From Rhizobium sophoriradicis (GTDB lineage Bacteria > Pseudomonadota > Alphaproteobacteria > Rhizobiales > Rhizobiaceae): a stretch of 64,000 bases of DNA. Position 1 is the stretch's first letter; every line of letters begins with the position of its first letter. Where the stretch lies: positions 124,001 through 188,000 of the forward strand of contig NZ_RQIH01000003.1 of NCBI RefSeq assembly GCF_003939025.1, in the 5' to 3' direction. The notes under the pieces are model-generated. The model was not told where the DNA came from. It ran no database searches and worked only from the letters and a program-made list of their open reading frames with translations. Of this stretch, positions 17,424-27,076 are shown one piece after another. The position numbers and the translations under genes are program-made.

Positions 17424-18677
17424 CTATTTGAACGCCACTTCCAGGTGTTGCCGGTCTTGCGCAATTACCCTGCAATTCGTTTCGAAGCCTTCTCCTTTAA
17501 TGGCAAGAACGAATTCAGCAGGAATGCCCGATGTATTGGAAACCGAGATACCGGCGCTCTCCGAGCCGATGGACTTGACGGTGCAGTCGATGGTCGAGCG
17601 CCGATCGTTGAACAGGATCGAACCTGCCTTCAGCACCCGCCGGCGAGCGCCGATCGCGTGATCGGCGTGAATGGAGCTCCAAGATACGCAGCGATTCCGG
17701 CCGCCGTGTTTGGCCTGATACATGGCGGCATCCGCCTGCCCCAGCAAGGTCTCGATGTCCTTGCTGACGATAGAGAGCGCTGAGCTGCCCAGACTCGCCG
17801 TGACGTGCAGGACACCATAATCGCTGCGGAAGGGCTGCGAGGCGATAGCGGCTCTGATCTTTTCGGCGACGGCGACTGCACCCTCACGGTCGACATGCGG
17901 CAGCACGACGGCGAATTCCTCCCCGCCGATCCGTCCGAACAAATCACCGGCGCGAAGGGTCGCCTTGCAAGCGGATGCCACCGCCTTGAGGACTGCGTCT
18001 CCGGCGGCATGCCCATGCCTGTCGTTCACCTGCTTGAAATGGTCGATGTCGAAGACGATACATGACAGGTCGTGCTGGTGCCGCAGGGCGAGCGAGATAA
18101 GCTGATCGGCCTCCTGCTTGAAGGCGCGCCGGGTCATCGCCTCGGTCAGGCTGTCGGTAGCGGCCGACTGCATCAGATCAATGCGGTCCATCGCCGCCCC
18201 CGCGAGTTCCAGGAGAATGCTAAGGTCTCTGCTGCCGAACGATCGTGGCTGGCGGTCGATCGCGCAAACTGTTCCGATCATATGCCCGGCCTTGGTTCTG
18301 AGCGGCACACCGGCATAAAACCGGATATGATCCTCGCCGGTCACCGCGGAATGCTTTAAAAATCGTGCGTCCTTGGTGGCATCCTGCACGATGACAGGTT
18401 CGTCACAGTCGACCACGCAGCGGCAGAACGTATCTTCCAGCGACACCTCGTCGGCCGCGAGGCCGGAACAGGCCTTGTACCACTGCCGGTGCCCGTCGAT
18501 CAGGGATATGATGCCGATGTCGATGGAAAAGATCTGCTTTATCAGACGGACGATCCGCTCGAAGCCTTCGTCCCTCGGCGTATCGAGGAGATCGAGTTGC
18601 TGCAGCGCAGCCAAACGGTCGTTTTCGCGCTGGATCGCCTCCGGCGACGACTTCCCGAACACTCGTGCAACCACCAT
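17424..18677 (-). CDS. GAF-GGDEF-PilZ diguanylate cyclase
   Basis: A 417-residue protein with three regions. A GAF sensor (about residues 30-165) is followed by a diguanylate cyclase domain with active-site GGEEF at 251-255 and an inhibitory RxxD (RAGD, 242-245). At the C-terminus is a rhizobial-type PilZ domain with RRRVLK at 345-350 and SESAGIS at about 372. It should make c-di-GMP from two GTP in response to an unknown small ligand, and could bind its own product at both the I-site and PilZ. The ATG at 18677 has a perfect AGGAGG 8 bases upstream. Convergent with the carboxypeptidase. Confidence 0.85.
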   Translation of the reverse strand: MVVARVFGKSSPEAIQRENDRLAALQQLDLLDTPRDEGFERIVRLIKQIFSIDIGIISLIDGHRQWYKACSGLAADEVSLEDTFCRCVVDCDEPVIVQDATKDARFLKHSAVTGEDHIRFYAGVPLRTKAGHMIGTVCAIDRQPRSFGSRDLSILLELAGAAMDRIDLMQSAATDSLTEAMTRRAFKQEADQLISLALRHQHDLSCIVFDIDHFKQVNDRHGHAAGDAVLKAVASACKATLRAGDLFGRIGGEEFAVVLPHVDREGAVAVAEKIRAAIASQPFRSDYGVLHVTASLGSSALSIVSKDIETLLGQADAAMYQAKHGGRNRCVSWSSIHADHAIGARRRVLKAGSILFNDRRSTIDCTVKSIGSESAGISVSNTSGIPAEFVLAIKGEGFETNCRVIAQDRQHLEVAFK

Positions 18678-18823
18678 GCAGCGTGCCTCCTGATAGCGTT
18701 AACATGATGGGTTCCACAAATTCGTGAAAAATTTGAATACGGCGGCGGCCCCAACCACAGGGGACGAGATTTTTTCAGAATTAGCAACTCTTGATGTGGA
18801 GGCAGCGATTGCCAAACGCCATC

Positions 18824-19435
18824 TCAGATTGAGCGCAGCGTCCAGTTGACGATCTCCGATACAACAGCGGCGAAGGCACGGTCGAGCCCCTTGACGAAAG
18901 CGACATTGTCGCCGCCGGCCGGCGCCATGGCGCGGAACACCTTCTGGGCGCGCACGGTGCCGTTGCGGTCGTTGAGAATCTTGGCGGAGATTTCGACCAC
19001 CGCCTGATTGCCGTTCGAAGCATCGATCTCGAACGAGCGGATGTCGGTGACGATCTGGTAGTCGATCGCCAGCCCCTGCCCCGGCATGCCAACGCCGCCG
19101 ACCTTGCCGGAATTCTCGAAGGCTTCCACCAGTTTCGATTGCACGATGCGCGGCAGCCTGTCGCCCCACTGCGCCCGCGAAAGATATTGAATTTCCGAAG
19201 GCGAAACGCGGATGACGATCTGCTCGCTGTCCAGCGCCTTCAGCGCCGTCGGACCGGCAATCAGGATTTGGCGGGTTTTGGCTGCGGGTCCGTCGCCGTC
19301 GACGGCGCCCGCCAGGTCATAGGTGTCGTTCTTGGCCGCGGTGCCGCACCCGGAAAGGATCAGCGCAGTCAGCGGCAGCGCGATCACCGTTCCCCTGATC
19401 CATGAACGGCGCGACAACAGATGCGATGCGACCAT
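18824..19435 (-). CDS. ABC-type transport auxiliary lipoprotein (PqiC-like)
   Basis: A 203-residue outer-membrane-type lipoprotein with a lipobox LSGC (Cys30). It follows the MCE gene as the last cistron of an Mla-like operon, the position of PqiC/ABC-type auxiliary components (PF03886). The YDLAG start of the mature part and the alternating beta/alpha pattern fit that family. It probably helps pass phospholipid between the MCE protein and the outer membrane. The stop is close to the GGDEF gene 5' end, with about 146 bases between. Confidence 0.8.
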   Translation of the reverse strand: MVASHLLSRRSWIRGTVIALPLTALILSGCGTAAKNDTYDLAGAVDGDGPAAKTRQILIAGPTALKALDSEQIVIRVSPSEIQYLSRAQWGDRLPRIVQSKLVEAFENSGKVGGVGMPGQGLAIDYQIVTDIRSFEIDASNGNQAVVEISAKILNDRNGTVRAQKVFRAMAPAGGDNVAFVKGLDRAFAAVVSEIVNWTLRSI

Positions 19436-19460
19436 ATTAGGCTATCCCTGACTTACCCTA

Positions 19461-20831
19461 TTAGCGCCGCGTCCGGCCGTCATACTGCTTGACCGTGTCC
19501 CCACCGAAGATCAGGCGTTGCGGATTGCGGTCAAAGTTGGTGATCGTCTCGTTCAGATTGTTCACTGTTCCGCGCATGTCGTTGACGAGAGTCTGCACGT
19601 CGCGCAAGCCGCCGCTCGAGAACTTCTGCAGATTGTCGGCGATCGGCCCGATTCGCGCATTCAGATTGTCTGCGACTTTCTTGAAGGATTCCAGCGTTTC
19701 CCGCGCTTGCGCGAACATCGATTGTGTATTGTCGGTCCCGAGCAGCGCATCGACCTTGATGAGAATGCCGTCGATGCGGGTCGAGGCTGAATTCAGCTTG
19801 TTGGCAAGCTGCGATACGTCCTGGATCGTCTGGTCGATATCTTTCTGGCGTCCCGAAACCGTGTTGGCGACATCGCGGATCGAAGCGATAGCGGCGCGCG
19901 CATCCTTGGTCGCCTGCGAGATATCGTCGACCGACCCCTTGAGCTTGGCCGGATCGATCTGGGCGACGAGTGTATCGACGCGGTCGAGTGTGGCCTGCGC
20001 CTGCTTGCCGAAATCGTTGAATGTGGTGGCCGTCTCGTCGAACTTCTGGATTGCGCCCCTGAGATCGCCTGAGGCATCGGCGACGTTGGCGGTGATCCTT
20101 TCGGCATTCGAGACGATACGGTCGATCTTCTGGGCGTCCACCGCCTTGACCAGCGATTCCACAGCTTGGAGAGTCGAATCGACCCGGCCCGAAACCGCCT
20201 TCACCGTATCGGAGAGCTCGCCGACGCTTTGCAGGAAGGCGTCGATATTGTCGGAATTCTTGGCAAGCGCGTCCGAGAATGTCTCCGCATTCTTGAAGGT
20301 CTGGGTCAGCGGAGCGCGCGAATCCTCGATGAAACCCTGGAGTTCGCCGACGGCGTCGTTGGCGCGGTCGAGGATCTTGTCGGCGGTGGCGAGAAGATTG
20401 GTGACGCTCGACTGGTCGGCGACGATGACGGCGCGTTTGTTATTGTCGATCGCATGTTGGAGGATGCTTTCCTCGCCCTTGCGACCGCCCGAGAGTTCGA
20501 TATAGGCAGCCCCGGTCAGGCCCTGGATTTCAAGGGCGGCCTTGGTCGACGGGTAGATCGGCGCATCGGTGCGCACCTGGGTGAAAGCCAGCGAATATTG
20601 CGGATCGTCGGCATCGATCGACAATGTCTGCACCGAGCCGATCTGGATACCGTTGAAGCGCACCGGCGAGCCGACGCTGAGGCCGTTGGCCGAACCCGGA
20701 ATCCGCACGATCAACTCGGTCATCGGGCCTCCGCGGCCATATTCGGCCATCCAGTAGACGAAGCCGAAGGCCGCCGCGATCACCAGCACCGTGAAAAAAC
20801 CGACAATCGTGTAATTGGCTTTAGTTTCCAT
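19461..20831 (-). CDS. mlaD: MlaD-like MCE protein
   Basis: A 456-residue inner-membrane-anchored lipid carrier. One N-terminal membrane helix (about residues 9-28) precedes a single MCE domain (about 38-120, with the GSPVRFNGIQIGSV and LTGAAYIEL segments). A long helical region to the end follows, much longer than E. coli MlaD (183 residues), as is usual in alphaproteobacteria. It forms the periplasmic ring through which phospholipids move. The gap to mlaF is 8 bases and to the lipoprotein about 25, so one operon. Confidence 0.85.
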   Translation of the reverse strand: METKANYTIVGFFTVLVIAAAFGFVYWMAEYGRGGPMTELIVRIPGSANGLSVGSPVRFNGIQIGSVQTLSIDADDPQYSLAFTQVRTDAPIYPSTKAALEIQGLTGAAYIELSGGRKGEESILQHAIDNNKRAVIVADQSSVTNLLATADKILDRANDAVGELQGFIEDSRAPLTQTFKNAETFSDALAKNSDNIDAFLQSVGELSDTVKAVSGRVDSTLQAVESLVKAVDAQKIDRIVSNAERITANVADASGDLRGAIQKFDETATTFNDFGKQAQATLDRVDTLVAQIDPAKLKGSVDDISQATKDARAAIASIRDVANTVSGRQKDIDQTIQDVSQLANKLNSASTRIDGILIKVDALLGTDNTQSMFAQARETLESFKKVADNLNARIGPIADNLQKFSSGGLRDVQTLVNDMRGTVNNLNETITNFDRNPQRLIFGGDTVKQYDGRTRR

Positions 20832-20839
20832 CTATCCGG

Positions 20840-21679
20840 TCACTTCCCGCCGCTGCCGTGCCGCGCGCCATTGTCCTGTGGCACGATCGACCGCGCCCGC
20901 TTACCTCTAAAATAGGCCTGCACCCATGGATCATCATAGGCCAGCATGTCGTCGATCGTGCCTTCCACCATTACCCGCTTCTTTCCGAGCACGGCAATAC
21001 GGTCACAGACAGAAAACAGGCTGTCGAGATCGTGTGTTACCATATAAACGGTCAGTCCCAGACTATCCCGCAAATTGGCGATCAGTTCGTCGAACTCGGC
21101 CGCCCCGATCGGATCGAGACCTGACGTCGGTTCGTCCAGGAAGACGAGATCCGGATCGAGCGCCAGGGCGCGGGCAAGGGCGGCGCGCTTGATCATGCCG
21201 CCTGAAAGCTCGGACGGATATTTGTCGGCGGCATCGGCCGCCAGTCCCACCATGCGGATCTTCAGATGCGCCAGTTCGTCCATCAGTGAGCGCGGCAGGT
21301 CGAGATATTCGCGCATCGGCACCTGAATGTTTTCCTTGACCGTCAGCGACGAGAACAATGCACCTTGCTGGAACAGCACGCCGAGCCGCATGTCGAGCGC
21401 GTTGCGCTGCGGCTCGTCGAGTTCATCGAAGTCCTGACCGAGGATCTTGATCGTGCCCGAGCGGCGCGGCAGTAGCCTGAGCACCGTGCGCATCAGCACC
21501 GATTTGCCGGTGCCGGACGCGCCGACGAATCCAAGGATTTCGCCGCGATAGATATCGAGGTTCAGATTGTCGAGCACCACCTTCGAGCCAAACCCGACGG
21601 TGACGTTGCGCGCCGAAAGCACGACATCCCTGCCCTGTCCTTCGCTTTCGATCGCTTGCTCGTTCACGCGGTCCGCCAT
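20840..21679 (-). CDS. mlaF: MlaF-like ABC transporter ATPase
   Basis: A 279-residue ATPase that powers Mla-type phospholipid transport at the inner membrane. Walker A GASGTGKS (residues 53-60), signature LSGGM and Walker B DLVFLDEPTSGLDP are intact, as is the H-loop MVTHDLDSL. The ATG at 21679 is one base past the mlaE stop, arguing for translational coupling; an upstream ATG would make a longer overlap. The C-terminal tail with YFRGKRAR is typical of this group. Confidence 0.88.
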   Translation of the reverse strand: MADRVNEQAIESEGQGRDVVLSARNVTVGFGSKVVLDNLNLDIYRGEILGFVGASGTGKSVLMRTVLRLLPRRSGTIKILGQDFDELDEPQRNALDMRLGVLFQQGALFSSLTVKENIQVPMREYLDLPRSLMDELAHLKIRMVGLAADAADKYPSELSGGMIKRAALARALALDPDLVFLDEPTSGLDPIGAAEFDELIANLRDSLGLTVYMVTHDLDSLFSVCDRIAVLGKKRVMVEGTIDDMLAYDDPWVQAYFRGKRARSIVPQDNGARHGSGGK

Positions 21680-21680
21680 G

Positions 21681-22850
21681 CTAGAAGTTGATCGCTGCAT
21701 AGAACATCGCAAAAAGCCCGTCCATCAGAATGACGACGAAAATCGCCTTCACGACAGAGGCCGTCACGTGCTGGCCGAGCGATTCGGCGCTGCCGCCGAC
21801 CTTCAGCCCTTCGACGGCGGCGACGATACCGATGACGAGCGCCATGAACGGCGCCTTGATCATGCCGGACAGGACGGTCGACAGTGTCACCGCCTCGTGC
21901 AGGCGCGCCAGGAAGTTGGCGAAGGTGATGCCGGAATAGCCCCAGGCGACGGCCGCCGCACCGGCAAGCGAGGCGAAATTCGCCAAGACCGTCAGCAGCG
22001 GCAGCGCGATGGTCAGCGCCACCAGCCGCGGGAAGATCAGCACGCCGATCGGGTTCAGGCCCATCACCTTCAGCGCGTCGATCTCCTCGCGCATCTTCAT
22101 CGAGCCGATTTCGGCGGTGATCGCGCTGCCGGAGCGGCCGGCGATCATGATCGAGGTCAGCAGCACGCCGATTTCGCGCAATTGCAGGATGCCGACGAGA
22201 TCGACGACAAAGACTTCCGCGCCGAAATAGCGCAACTGGAAGGCGCCCTGCTGGGCGATGATCGCTCCGATCAGGAATGACATCAGCAGGATGATCGGAA
22301 CGGCGCGAACGCCCATATGGTCGATCTGATTGACGATGGAGGCCGGCGAAACGCCGCTGCCGCGGCCGAATTTCATCTGCGCGCCGCGCACCGCCGAGCC
22401 CAGGATATACATGGCGGCGGCGAGATTGTCCCAGACGTCGTAGGTCATTTTGCCGATCGGCGCGAGGATGCGCGCAGCAAGGGAGATCTTCTCCCTCGGC
22501 TCCGGCTCCGGTTTGGCCGGCTCCTCGGAAAACATCGCCAGCATTTCGTCGATATGCGGATTGGTGCCTTCGAAGCGAACCGTCCGCCCGGCCGCCTCCG
22601 CTTCTTTTTTCAGCCGGCACAGCAACCAGATGCCCGCCGTATCGATATCGGTGATATCAGACAGATCGACCGTCAGGTCACCGGACTTCTGGTGCAGGAG
22701 CTTTTCGAAATCGCGCAGCACAAGATGCACATAGGCGCTGCGCCAGTTACCACTAAGACGCACACGCTGTCCCGAACCTGTGGACTGGTCGTCCACGGCA
22801 AGCGAGGCAGCGTTGCGATTATCGGCGTTCAAGATACTTGTGTCTTTCAA
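21681..22850 (-). CDS. mlaE: MlaE-like permease with N-terminal STAS domain
   Basis: A 389-residue protein joining a STAS domain (about residues 25-110, with DLSDITDIDTAG) to an MlaE permease (about 130-389; membrane helices and the ATPase-contact sequence EIGSMKMREEIDALK). In E. coli the STAS protein MlaB is separate; here it is fused, a common alphaproteobacterial form. It is the first gene of mlaE-mlaF-mlaD-lipoprotein, which moves phospholipid between the membranes and maintains outer membrane asymmetry. Divergent from the racemase gene. Confidence 0.88.
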   Translation of the reverse strand: MKDTSILNADNRNAASLAVDDQSTGSGQRVRLSGNWRSAYVHLVLRDFEKLLHQKSGDLTVDLSDITDIDTAGIWLLCRLKKEAEAAGRTVRFEGTNPHIDEMLAMFSEEPAKPEPEPREKISLAARILAPIGKMTYDVWDNLAAAMYILGSAVRGAQMKFGRGSGVSPASIVNQIDHMGVRAVPIILLMSFLIGAIIAQQGAFQLRYFGAEVFVVDLVGILQLREIGVLLTSIMIAGRSGSAITAEIGSMKMREEIDALKVMGLNPIGVLIFPRLVALTIALPLLTVLANFASLAGAAAVAWGYSGITFANFLARLHEAVTLSTVLSGMIKAPFMALVIGIVAAVEGLKVGGSAESLGQHVTASVVKAIFVVILMDGLFAMFYAAINF

Positions 22851-22948
22851 GGCTTACAGCGACAGTGCCGACTCGCGAAGCGGTTCGTCGCCCGGCGCGT
22901 CAATATACAGAAGCAACGTGCAATTTCCATGCTCGCAGGACAGCAATA

Positions 22949-23932
22949 ATGCCGCGCATCCTTGATATCCAGATGAATTCCTTTCCGATTGCCGGGAGCT
23001 TTACCATCGCCCGCGGCGCAAAGACGCAGGCTGAGGTCATCACCTGCACGCTGACGGACGAAGGGGCTGAGGGGCATGGCGAATGTGTGCCCTATCGCCG
23101 CTACGGCGAAACGATGGAGAGCGTTCTTGCCCAGATCGAAGCCGCGCGTCCGCTGATCGAGGCAGGCATCTCGCGGCACGACCTGCTGTCGGCGATGCCG
23201 CCCGGCGCTGCGCGCAATGCCGTCGATTGCGCCCTCTGGGATCTGGAAGCCAAACAGATGAGCCAAAGCGTCGCGTCTCGACTGGGCATTGCCGATCCGA
23301 AACCGCTGACGACAGCCTATACCATCTCGCTCGGCGAACCGGAGGTGATGGCGGCCCAGGCGCGCGAACATGCCGGCCGCGCCCTGCTCAAGGTCAAGGT
23401 CGGCACCGGCGACGATGAAAGCCGCATCCGCGCCGTCCGCGCGGCCGCGCCCGAAGCCGCAATCATCCTCGATGCCAATGAAGGCTGGCCGGAAGCGGTG
23501 CTGGAACGTCACCTCAACATCGCCGCGGAGGCGGGTGTGACGCTCGTCGAGCAGCCGCTGCCGGCTGGCCGCGACGCCTTGCTTGCCGAGATCCGCCGCC
23601 CGCTGCTCGTCTGCGCCGACGAGAGCGTCCACCATACCGGCGATCTCGCCAGCCTTGCCGACCGCTATGACGCGATCAATATCAAGCTCGATAAGTCGGG
23701 CGGCCTCACCGAGGCCCTGGCGATGAAGACAGAGGCCGAGCGGCTCGGCTTCTCGATCATGATCGGCTGCATGGTCGGCACCTCGCTTGCCATGGCACCG
23801 GCGGTGCTGCTCGCCCAGAATGCCGATTTCGTCGATCTCGACGGTCCGCTGCTGCTCGCCCGCGACCGGCAGCCCGGCCTCCGTTACGCTGCCTCCCTGG
23901 TTTTTCCGCCCGAAAGCAGCCTCTGGGGCTGA
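22949..23932 (+). CDS. dgcA: Enolase-superfamily epimerase, DgcA / dipeptide epimerase-like
   Basis: A 327-residue enolase-superfamily enzyme of the muconate lactonizing subgroup. The barrel carries the catalytic Lys in LLKVKVG, metal ligands in ILDANEGW (Asp), VEQPLP (Glu) and CADES (Asp), and the second Lys in INIKLDKSGG. Related proteins are annotated as L-Ala-D/L-Glu epimerase or as N-acetyl-D-Glu racemase DgcA; motif reading cannot separate these. The ATG has AGGA 8 bases upstream. No dgcN partner is visible beside it. Its 3' end overlaps the convergent MFS gene by 49 bases. Confidence 0.75.
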   Translation: MPRILDIQMNSFPIAGSFTIARGAKTQAEVITCTLTDEGAEGHGECVPYRRYGETMESVLAQIEAARPLIEAGISRHDLLSAMPPGAARNAVDCALWDLEAKQMSQSVASRLGIADPKPLTTAYTISLGEPEVMAAQAREHAGRALLKVKVGTGDDESRIRAVRAAAPEAAIILDANEGWPEAVLERHLNIAAEAGVTLVEQPLPAGRDALLAEIRRPLLVCADESVHHTGDLASLADRYDAINIKLDKSGGLTEALAMKTEAERLGFSIMIGCMVGTSLAMAPAVLLAQNADFVDLDGPLLLARDRQPGLRYAASLVFPPESSLWG

Positions 23933-25104
23933 AGGTAATAGGCTGCGATGACGATGCCGAGGCCACAGAGCGCGACCAGCGCCATGACGTAATAGCTGAC
24001 GACGCCCAGCCAGGCATAGAGATAACCGGACGCCAGGGTCATCAGCGCCATCGCCATGCCGACATAGAAGAAATAGGCGCCTTGCGCCGATGATTCCTGC
24101 GTTTCCTGTACCGTCGCCACGATCCGCCGCTGCACGCCGGTATGTACGAAGGCATAGGTGAAGCCGTGGAAACATTGCAGCAGGAAGAAACCGGCAAAGC
24201 CCGTGTTCATGGGAAAGAGGATCCAGCGGCAGACGCTGACGGCGCAGCCGAAGCGGATCAGCGTCCAGGCATCGAAGCGCCGGTTAAGACGCTTCGAAAG
24301 AAAGAACACCGTCACCTCCGAGGCAACGCCGGCGCTCCAGAGCAGGCCTATTTCGGTGCCGGAAAAGCCGAGCTGATGCCAGTAGATCGACGAAAAAGTG
24401 TTGAGCACCCCATGGCTCGACTGCTGGATGGCCACGCCGATCAGAAGCAGCAGCAGATGCGGCTCGCGCAGGCCGCTGCCGGTGGCCGCCGGAATGTTTA
24501 TCGGCTGGCCGCGCCGCCGCGTCGGCCCGATGCGCGGACAGAAGATCGCCATGACGATCGTCATGGTAAAGCCGAACACCATGACGATGAGCACCATCCC
24601 GCCGCCCCAGCGGCTGACCAACTGCCCCCCGACCAGCGTCGAGGCGATGAAGGCGATCGAACCCCATACGCGCATCGACCCGTAATCGAGCCCCCAGCGG
24701 CGCACGCCCGAGATGACGATCGATTCGACGACCGGCAGATACGGCGCGAAGGTGGCGCCCTGCAGCGCATAGACGATCGTCACCGGCCAGAAACTTGTCG
24801 TCCAGTAAAGCGCGATCGCCGTCAGCAGCGACAGGCCACCCGACCACAGCAGCACATCGGCGCGTTCCTTCAAGCGGTCGGCGATCATGGCGACGATGGG
24901 CGCCACCAGCACCCGGACCACCATCGGTATGGCAAGGATGATGCCGATCTCATGGTCGCTGAAACTGTGGGTCGCGAGCCAGACGGGGAAGAACGGCAGA
25001 ACGATGCCGTTGACCAGCAACGGCGCACAATAGGAAAGCGCGCTGAGCAGCCGGAAGCGCGGCGGCGCTCCCTCACTCGTCGGGGAATGGTGAACGGGAA
25101 TCAT
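23884..25104 (-). CDS. MFS transporter (MFS_1-like, 12 TM)
   Basis: A 406-residue major facilitator of the MFS_1-like/phenylpropionate-permease-like subgroup, with about 12 hydrophobic segments. The A-motif-like loop IADRLKERADVLL follows TM2 and a charged central loop (PRIGPTRRRGQ) splits the halves. Substrate unknown. I start at ATG 25104 (MIPVHHSP); a GTG 14 codons upstream is possible and neither has a strong ribosome site. Its last 49 bases overlap dgcA on the other strand. Confidence 0.8.
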   Translation of the reverse strand: MIPVHHSPTSEGAPPRFRLLSALSYCAPLLVNGIVLPFFPVWLATHSFSDHEIGIILAIPMVVRVLVAPIVAMIADRLKERADVLLWSGGLSLLTAIALYWTTSFWPVTIVYALQGATFAPYLPVVESIVISGVRRWGLDYGSMRVWGSIAFIASTLVGGQLVSRWGGGMVLIVMVFGFTMTIVMAIFCPRIGPTRRRGQPINIPAATGSGLREPHLLLLLIGVAIQQSSHGVLNTFSSIYWHQLGFSGTEIGLLWSAGVASEVTVFFLSKRLNRRFDAWTLIRFGCAVSVCRWILFPMNTGFAGFFLLQCFHGFTYAFVHTGVQRRIVATVQETQESSAQGAYFFYVGMAMALMTLASGYLYAWLGVVSYYVMALVALCGLGIVIAAYYLQPQRLLSGGKTREAA

Positions 25105-25244
25105 GGGGGGACCTGAAGGAAACTGACGTTGTCCTACCACGGCCACCCCGGATACGACTATTGCGAGAAATAGCCCTGCTGAAACGTTTTAGAAAATAAA
25201 TAGGGCGTGTCGCCTGACGGAACCGGCTAAATTCCTGGAAAGTA

Positions 25245-25262
25245 CCGGCGCGGGCGCGCCGG
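25245..25262 (-). terminator. GC-rich palindrome after the phosphoesterase
   Basis: CCGGCGC-GGGC-GCGCCGG, a 7-bp stem with 4-base loop, 20 bases beyond the stop of the minus-strand phosphoesterase and followed on that strand by TACTTTCC. Terminator-like, with a weak T-tract. Confidence 0.45.
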
Positions 25263-25282
25263 CACGAAATAATCAGCCGAAA

Positions 25283-26092
25283 TCAGGCAGCCTGGGGTGC
25301 CAGCTCCGCCTCTTCGCGCTCGACCGCGGTCAGCGCCGGCACTGTGCTGGCGAGCGCCCGCCAGGTGATCAATTCAAACGTGCCGTCCTCGTGCTCGGCG
25401 ACCGCCGTGCAGCTTTCGACCCAATCGCCGGTATTGATGTAGCGGATGCCGTCCATGTCCTGGATGATCGCGTGGTGGATGTGACCGCAGATCACCCCGT
25501 CGGCACCGCTCTTGCGCGCCTCTTCGGCGACGACGCGCTCGAATTCCCCGATGAAATTGACGGCATGCTTGACCTGCAGCTTGGCCCAGGCCGAGAAAGA
25601 CCAGTAGGGCATACCGAGGCGGCGGCGCACGGCCGCCAGCAGGATGTTGATGCGGATCGCCGTATCGTAGGCCCAGTCGCCGAGATAGGCGAGCAGGCGG
25701 GCATTGCGAACGACGACGTCGAACTCGTCGCCATGCAGGATCAGGTATTTCTTGCCGTCGGCGCCGTCATGCATCATCCGCTCGACGACCTCGATGCCTC
25801 CGAAATGCATGCCCGGAAAATCGCGCAGGAACTCGTCGTGATTGCCGGGGATATAGACGACGCGCGTGCCCTTGCGTGCCTTGCGCAAGAGCTTCTGGAC
25901 GACATCGTTGCAGACCTGCGGCCAATACCAGCTGCGCTTCAGGCGCCAGCCATCGACGATGTCGCCGACGAGCACGATCGTATCGGCTTCGTGGTAGCGC
26001 AGGAAGTCCAGGAGGAAATCAGCCTTCGCGGCCTTCGAGCCGAGATGCACATCGGAAATGAAGAGCGTGCGGAAATGTCTGGGTTCCATCAT
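25283..26092 (-). CDS. LpxH-like metallophosphoesterase
   Basis: A 269-residue calcineurin-like phosphoesterase annotated in relatives as UDP-2,3-diacylglucosamine diphosphatase family. All five metal/phosphate blocks are present: DVHLG, GDIVDGW, GNHDE, HGDEFD and GHIHH. LpxH hydrolyses UDP-diacylglucosamine to lipid X in lipid A synthesis. It is not part of an lpx cluster here, and many alphaproteobacteria use LpxI for this step, so the substrate is open. The ATG at 26092 is chosen over a GTG three codons upstream. Confidence 0.78.
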   Translation of the reverse strand: MMEPRHFRTLFISDVHLGSKAAKADFLLDFLRYHEADTIVLVGDIVDGWRLKRSWYWPQVCNDVVQKLLRKARKGTRVVYIPGNHDEFLRDFPGMHFGGIEVVERMMHDGADGKKYLILHGDEFDVVVRNARLLAYLGDWAYDTAIRINILLAAVRRRLGMPYWSFSAWAKLQVKHAVNFIGEFERVVAEEARKSGADGVICGHIHHAIIQDMDGIRYINTGDWVESCTAVAEHEDGTFELITWRALASTVPALTAVEREEAELAPQAA

Positions 26093-26316
26093 GTCTATCA
26101 CGAGCTACGGCTCATGCCCCATCTTTCATATAGCCTTCCAAAACCAGACTCGTGTTTCAGGAAGATGACAGACTGGGGAAAAGGCCTGCACCGCTGGTTA
26201 TCCCAACGGCAATAAGTCAATCGTCGGGGCAGGAATCGCCTTCCTGCAATGTTGCCCCGCGCATCGCTCGCGTTCATGATGCGGCGATTCCACGTCCGAC
26301 AATGCGGGGACGGCTG

Positions 26317-27066
26317 ATGCGCCTTTTTCTCGTTCGCCACGGCGAATCCCTCGGCAACATCGATGAACGGGCCTATCGGCAGTTCGGCGACCACAGCGTG
26401 CCACTGACGCAATGGGGCTACCGGCAGGCTTTGGAGGCCGGCTGCGTGATCACATCCTATCTGCGGGGATTGCCCGACAACGGATTTCAGAAGCTGCGCA
26501 TCTGGTACTCGCCGTTTCTAAGAACACGACAGAGCAAGGACGCTTTGCTCGATGCCCTTCCGGAAGATTTCGTCGGCGATGTCAGGGAAGATTATCTGCT
26601 GCGCGAGCAGGATTTCGGCCTCTTTACCGAAATCTACGACCATGCCGAGAGGAAACAAAAATTTCCCGAGGAATTCGAAAAATGGGCGCGGCTGCGCAGC
26701 AATAGCGGCAAGTTTTATGCGCGTCCACCCGATGGCGAGAGCCGGGCGGACGTCGCTCAACGGGTGCGGCTCTTCCTCCAGACGGTGATGCGCGACGGCG
26801 AGAACGACGACCATAACATCGCCATTGTCGGCCATGGCGTTACCAATCGGGCGGTCGAAATGAACTTCCTGCACCACCCTGTCGGATGGTTCGAGCGCTC
26901 CGACAATCCCGGAAATGCCGACATCACGCTGATCGAGGGCACGCGCTCGCAAGGCTATGCGTCGATCCTGCTGCACCGGGCGGCCGACCGGCTGCCTGGA
27001 CATGAAGGCGATCTGCGCGATGCCCATGGTGCCGATGTCACGCTCGCGCCGAGGCTTGGAGGCTAG
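26317..27066 (+). CDS. Histidine phosphatase family protein
   Basis: A 249-residue protein of the phosphoglycerate-mutase-like superfamily. The phospho-acceptor His is in LVRHGESLGN at the extreme N-terminus, the second Arg in SPFLRTRQS, the acid in LLREQDFG and the second His in IVGHGVTNRA. The substrate is not evident. ATG 26317 is chosen because the RHG strand begins there and GGGGA lies 6 bases upstream; an ATG five codons earlier is also in frame. Divergent from the phosphoesterase. Confidence 0.82.
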   Translation: MRLFLVRHGESLGNIDERAYRQFGDHSVPLTQWGYRQALEAGCVITSYLRGLPDNGFQKLRIWYSPFLRTRQSKDALLDALPEDFVGDVREDYLLREQDFGLFTEIYDHAERKQKFPEEFEKWARLRSNSGKFYARPPDGESRADVAQRVRLFLQTVMRDGENDDHNIAIVGHGVTNRAVEMNFLHHPVGWFERSDNPGNADITLIEGTRSQGYASILLHRAADRLPGHEGDLRDAHGADVTLAPRLGG

Positions 27067-27076
27067 TTAGCTGAGT

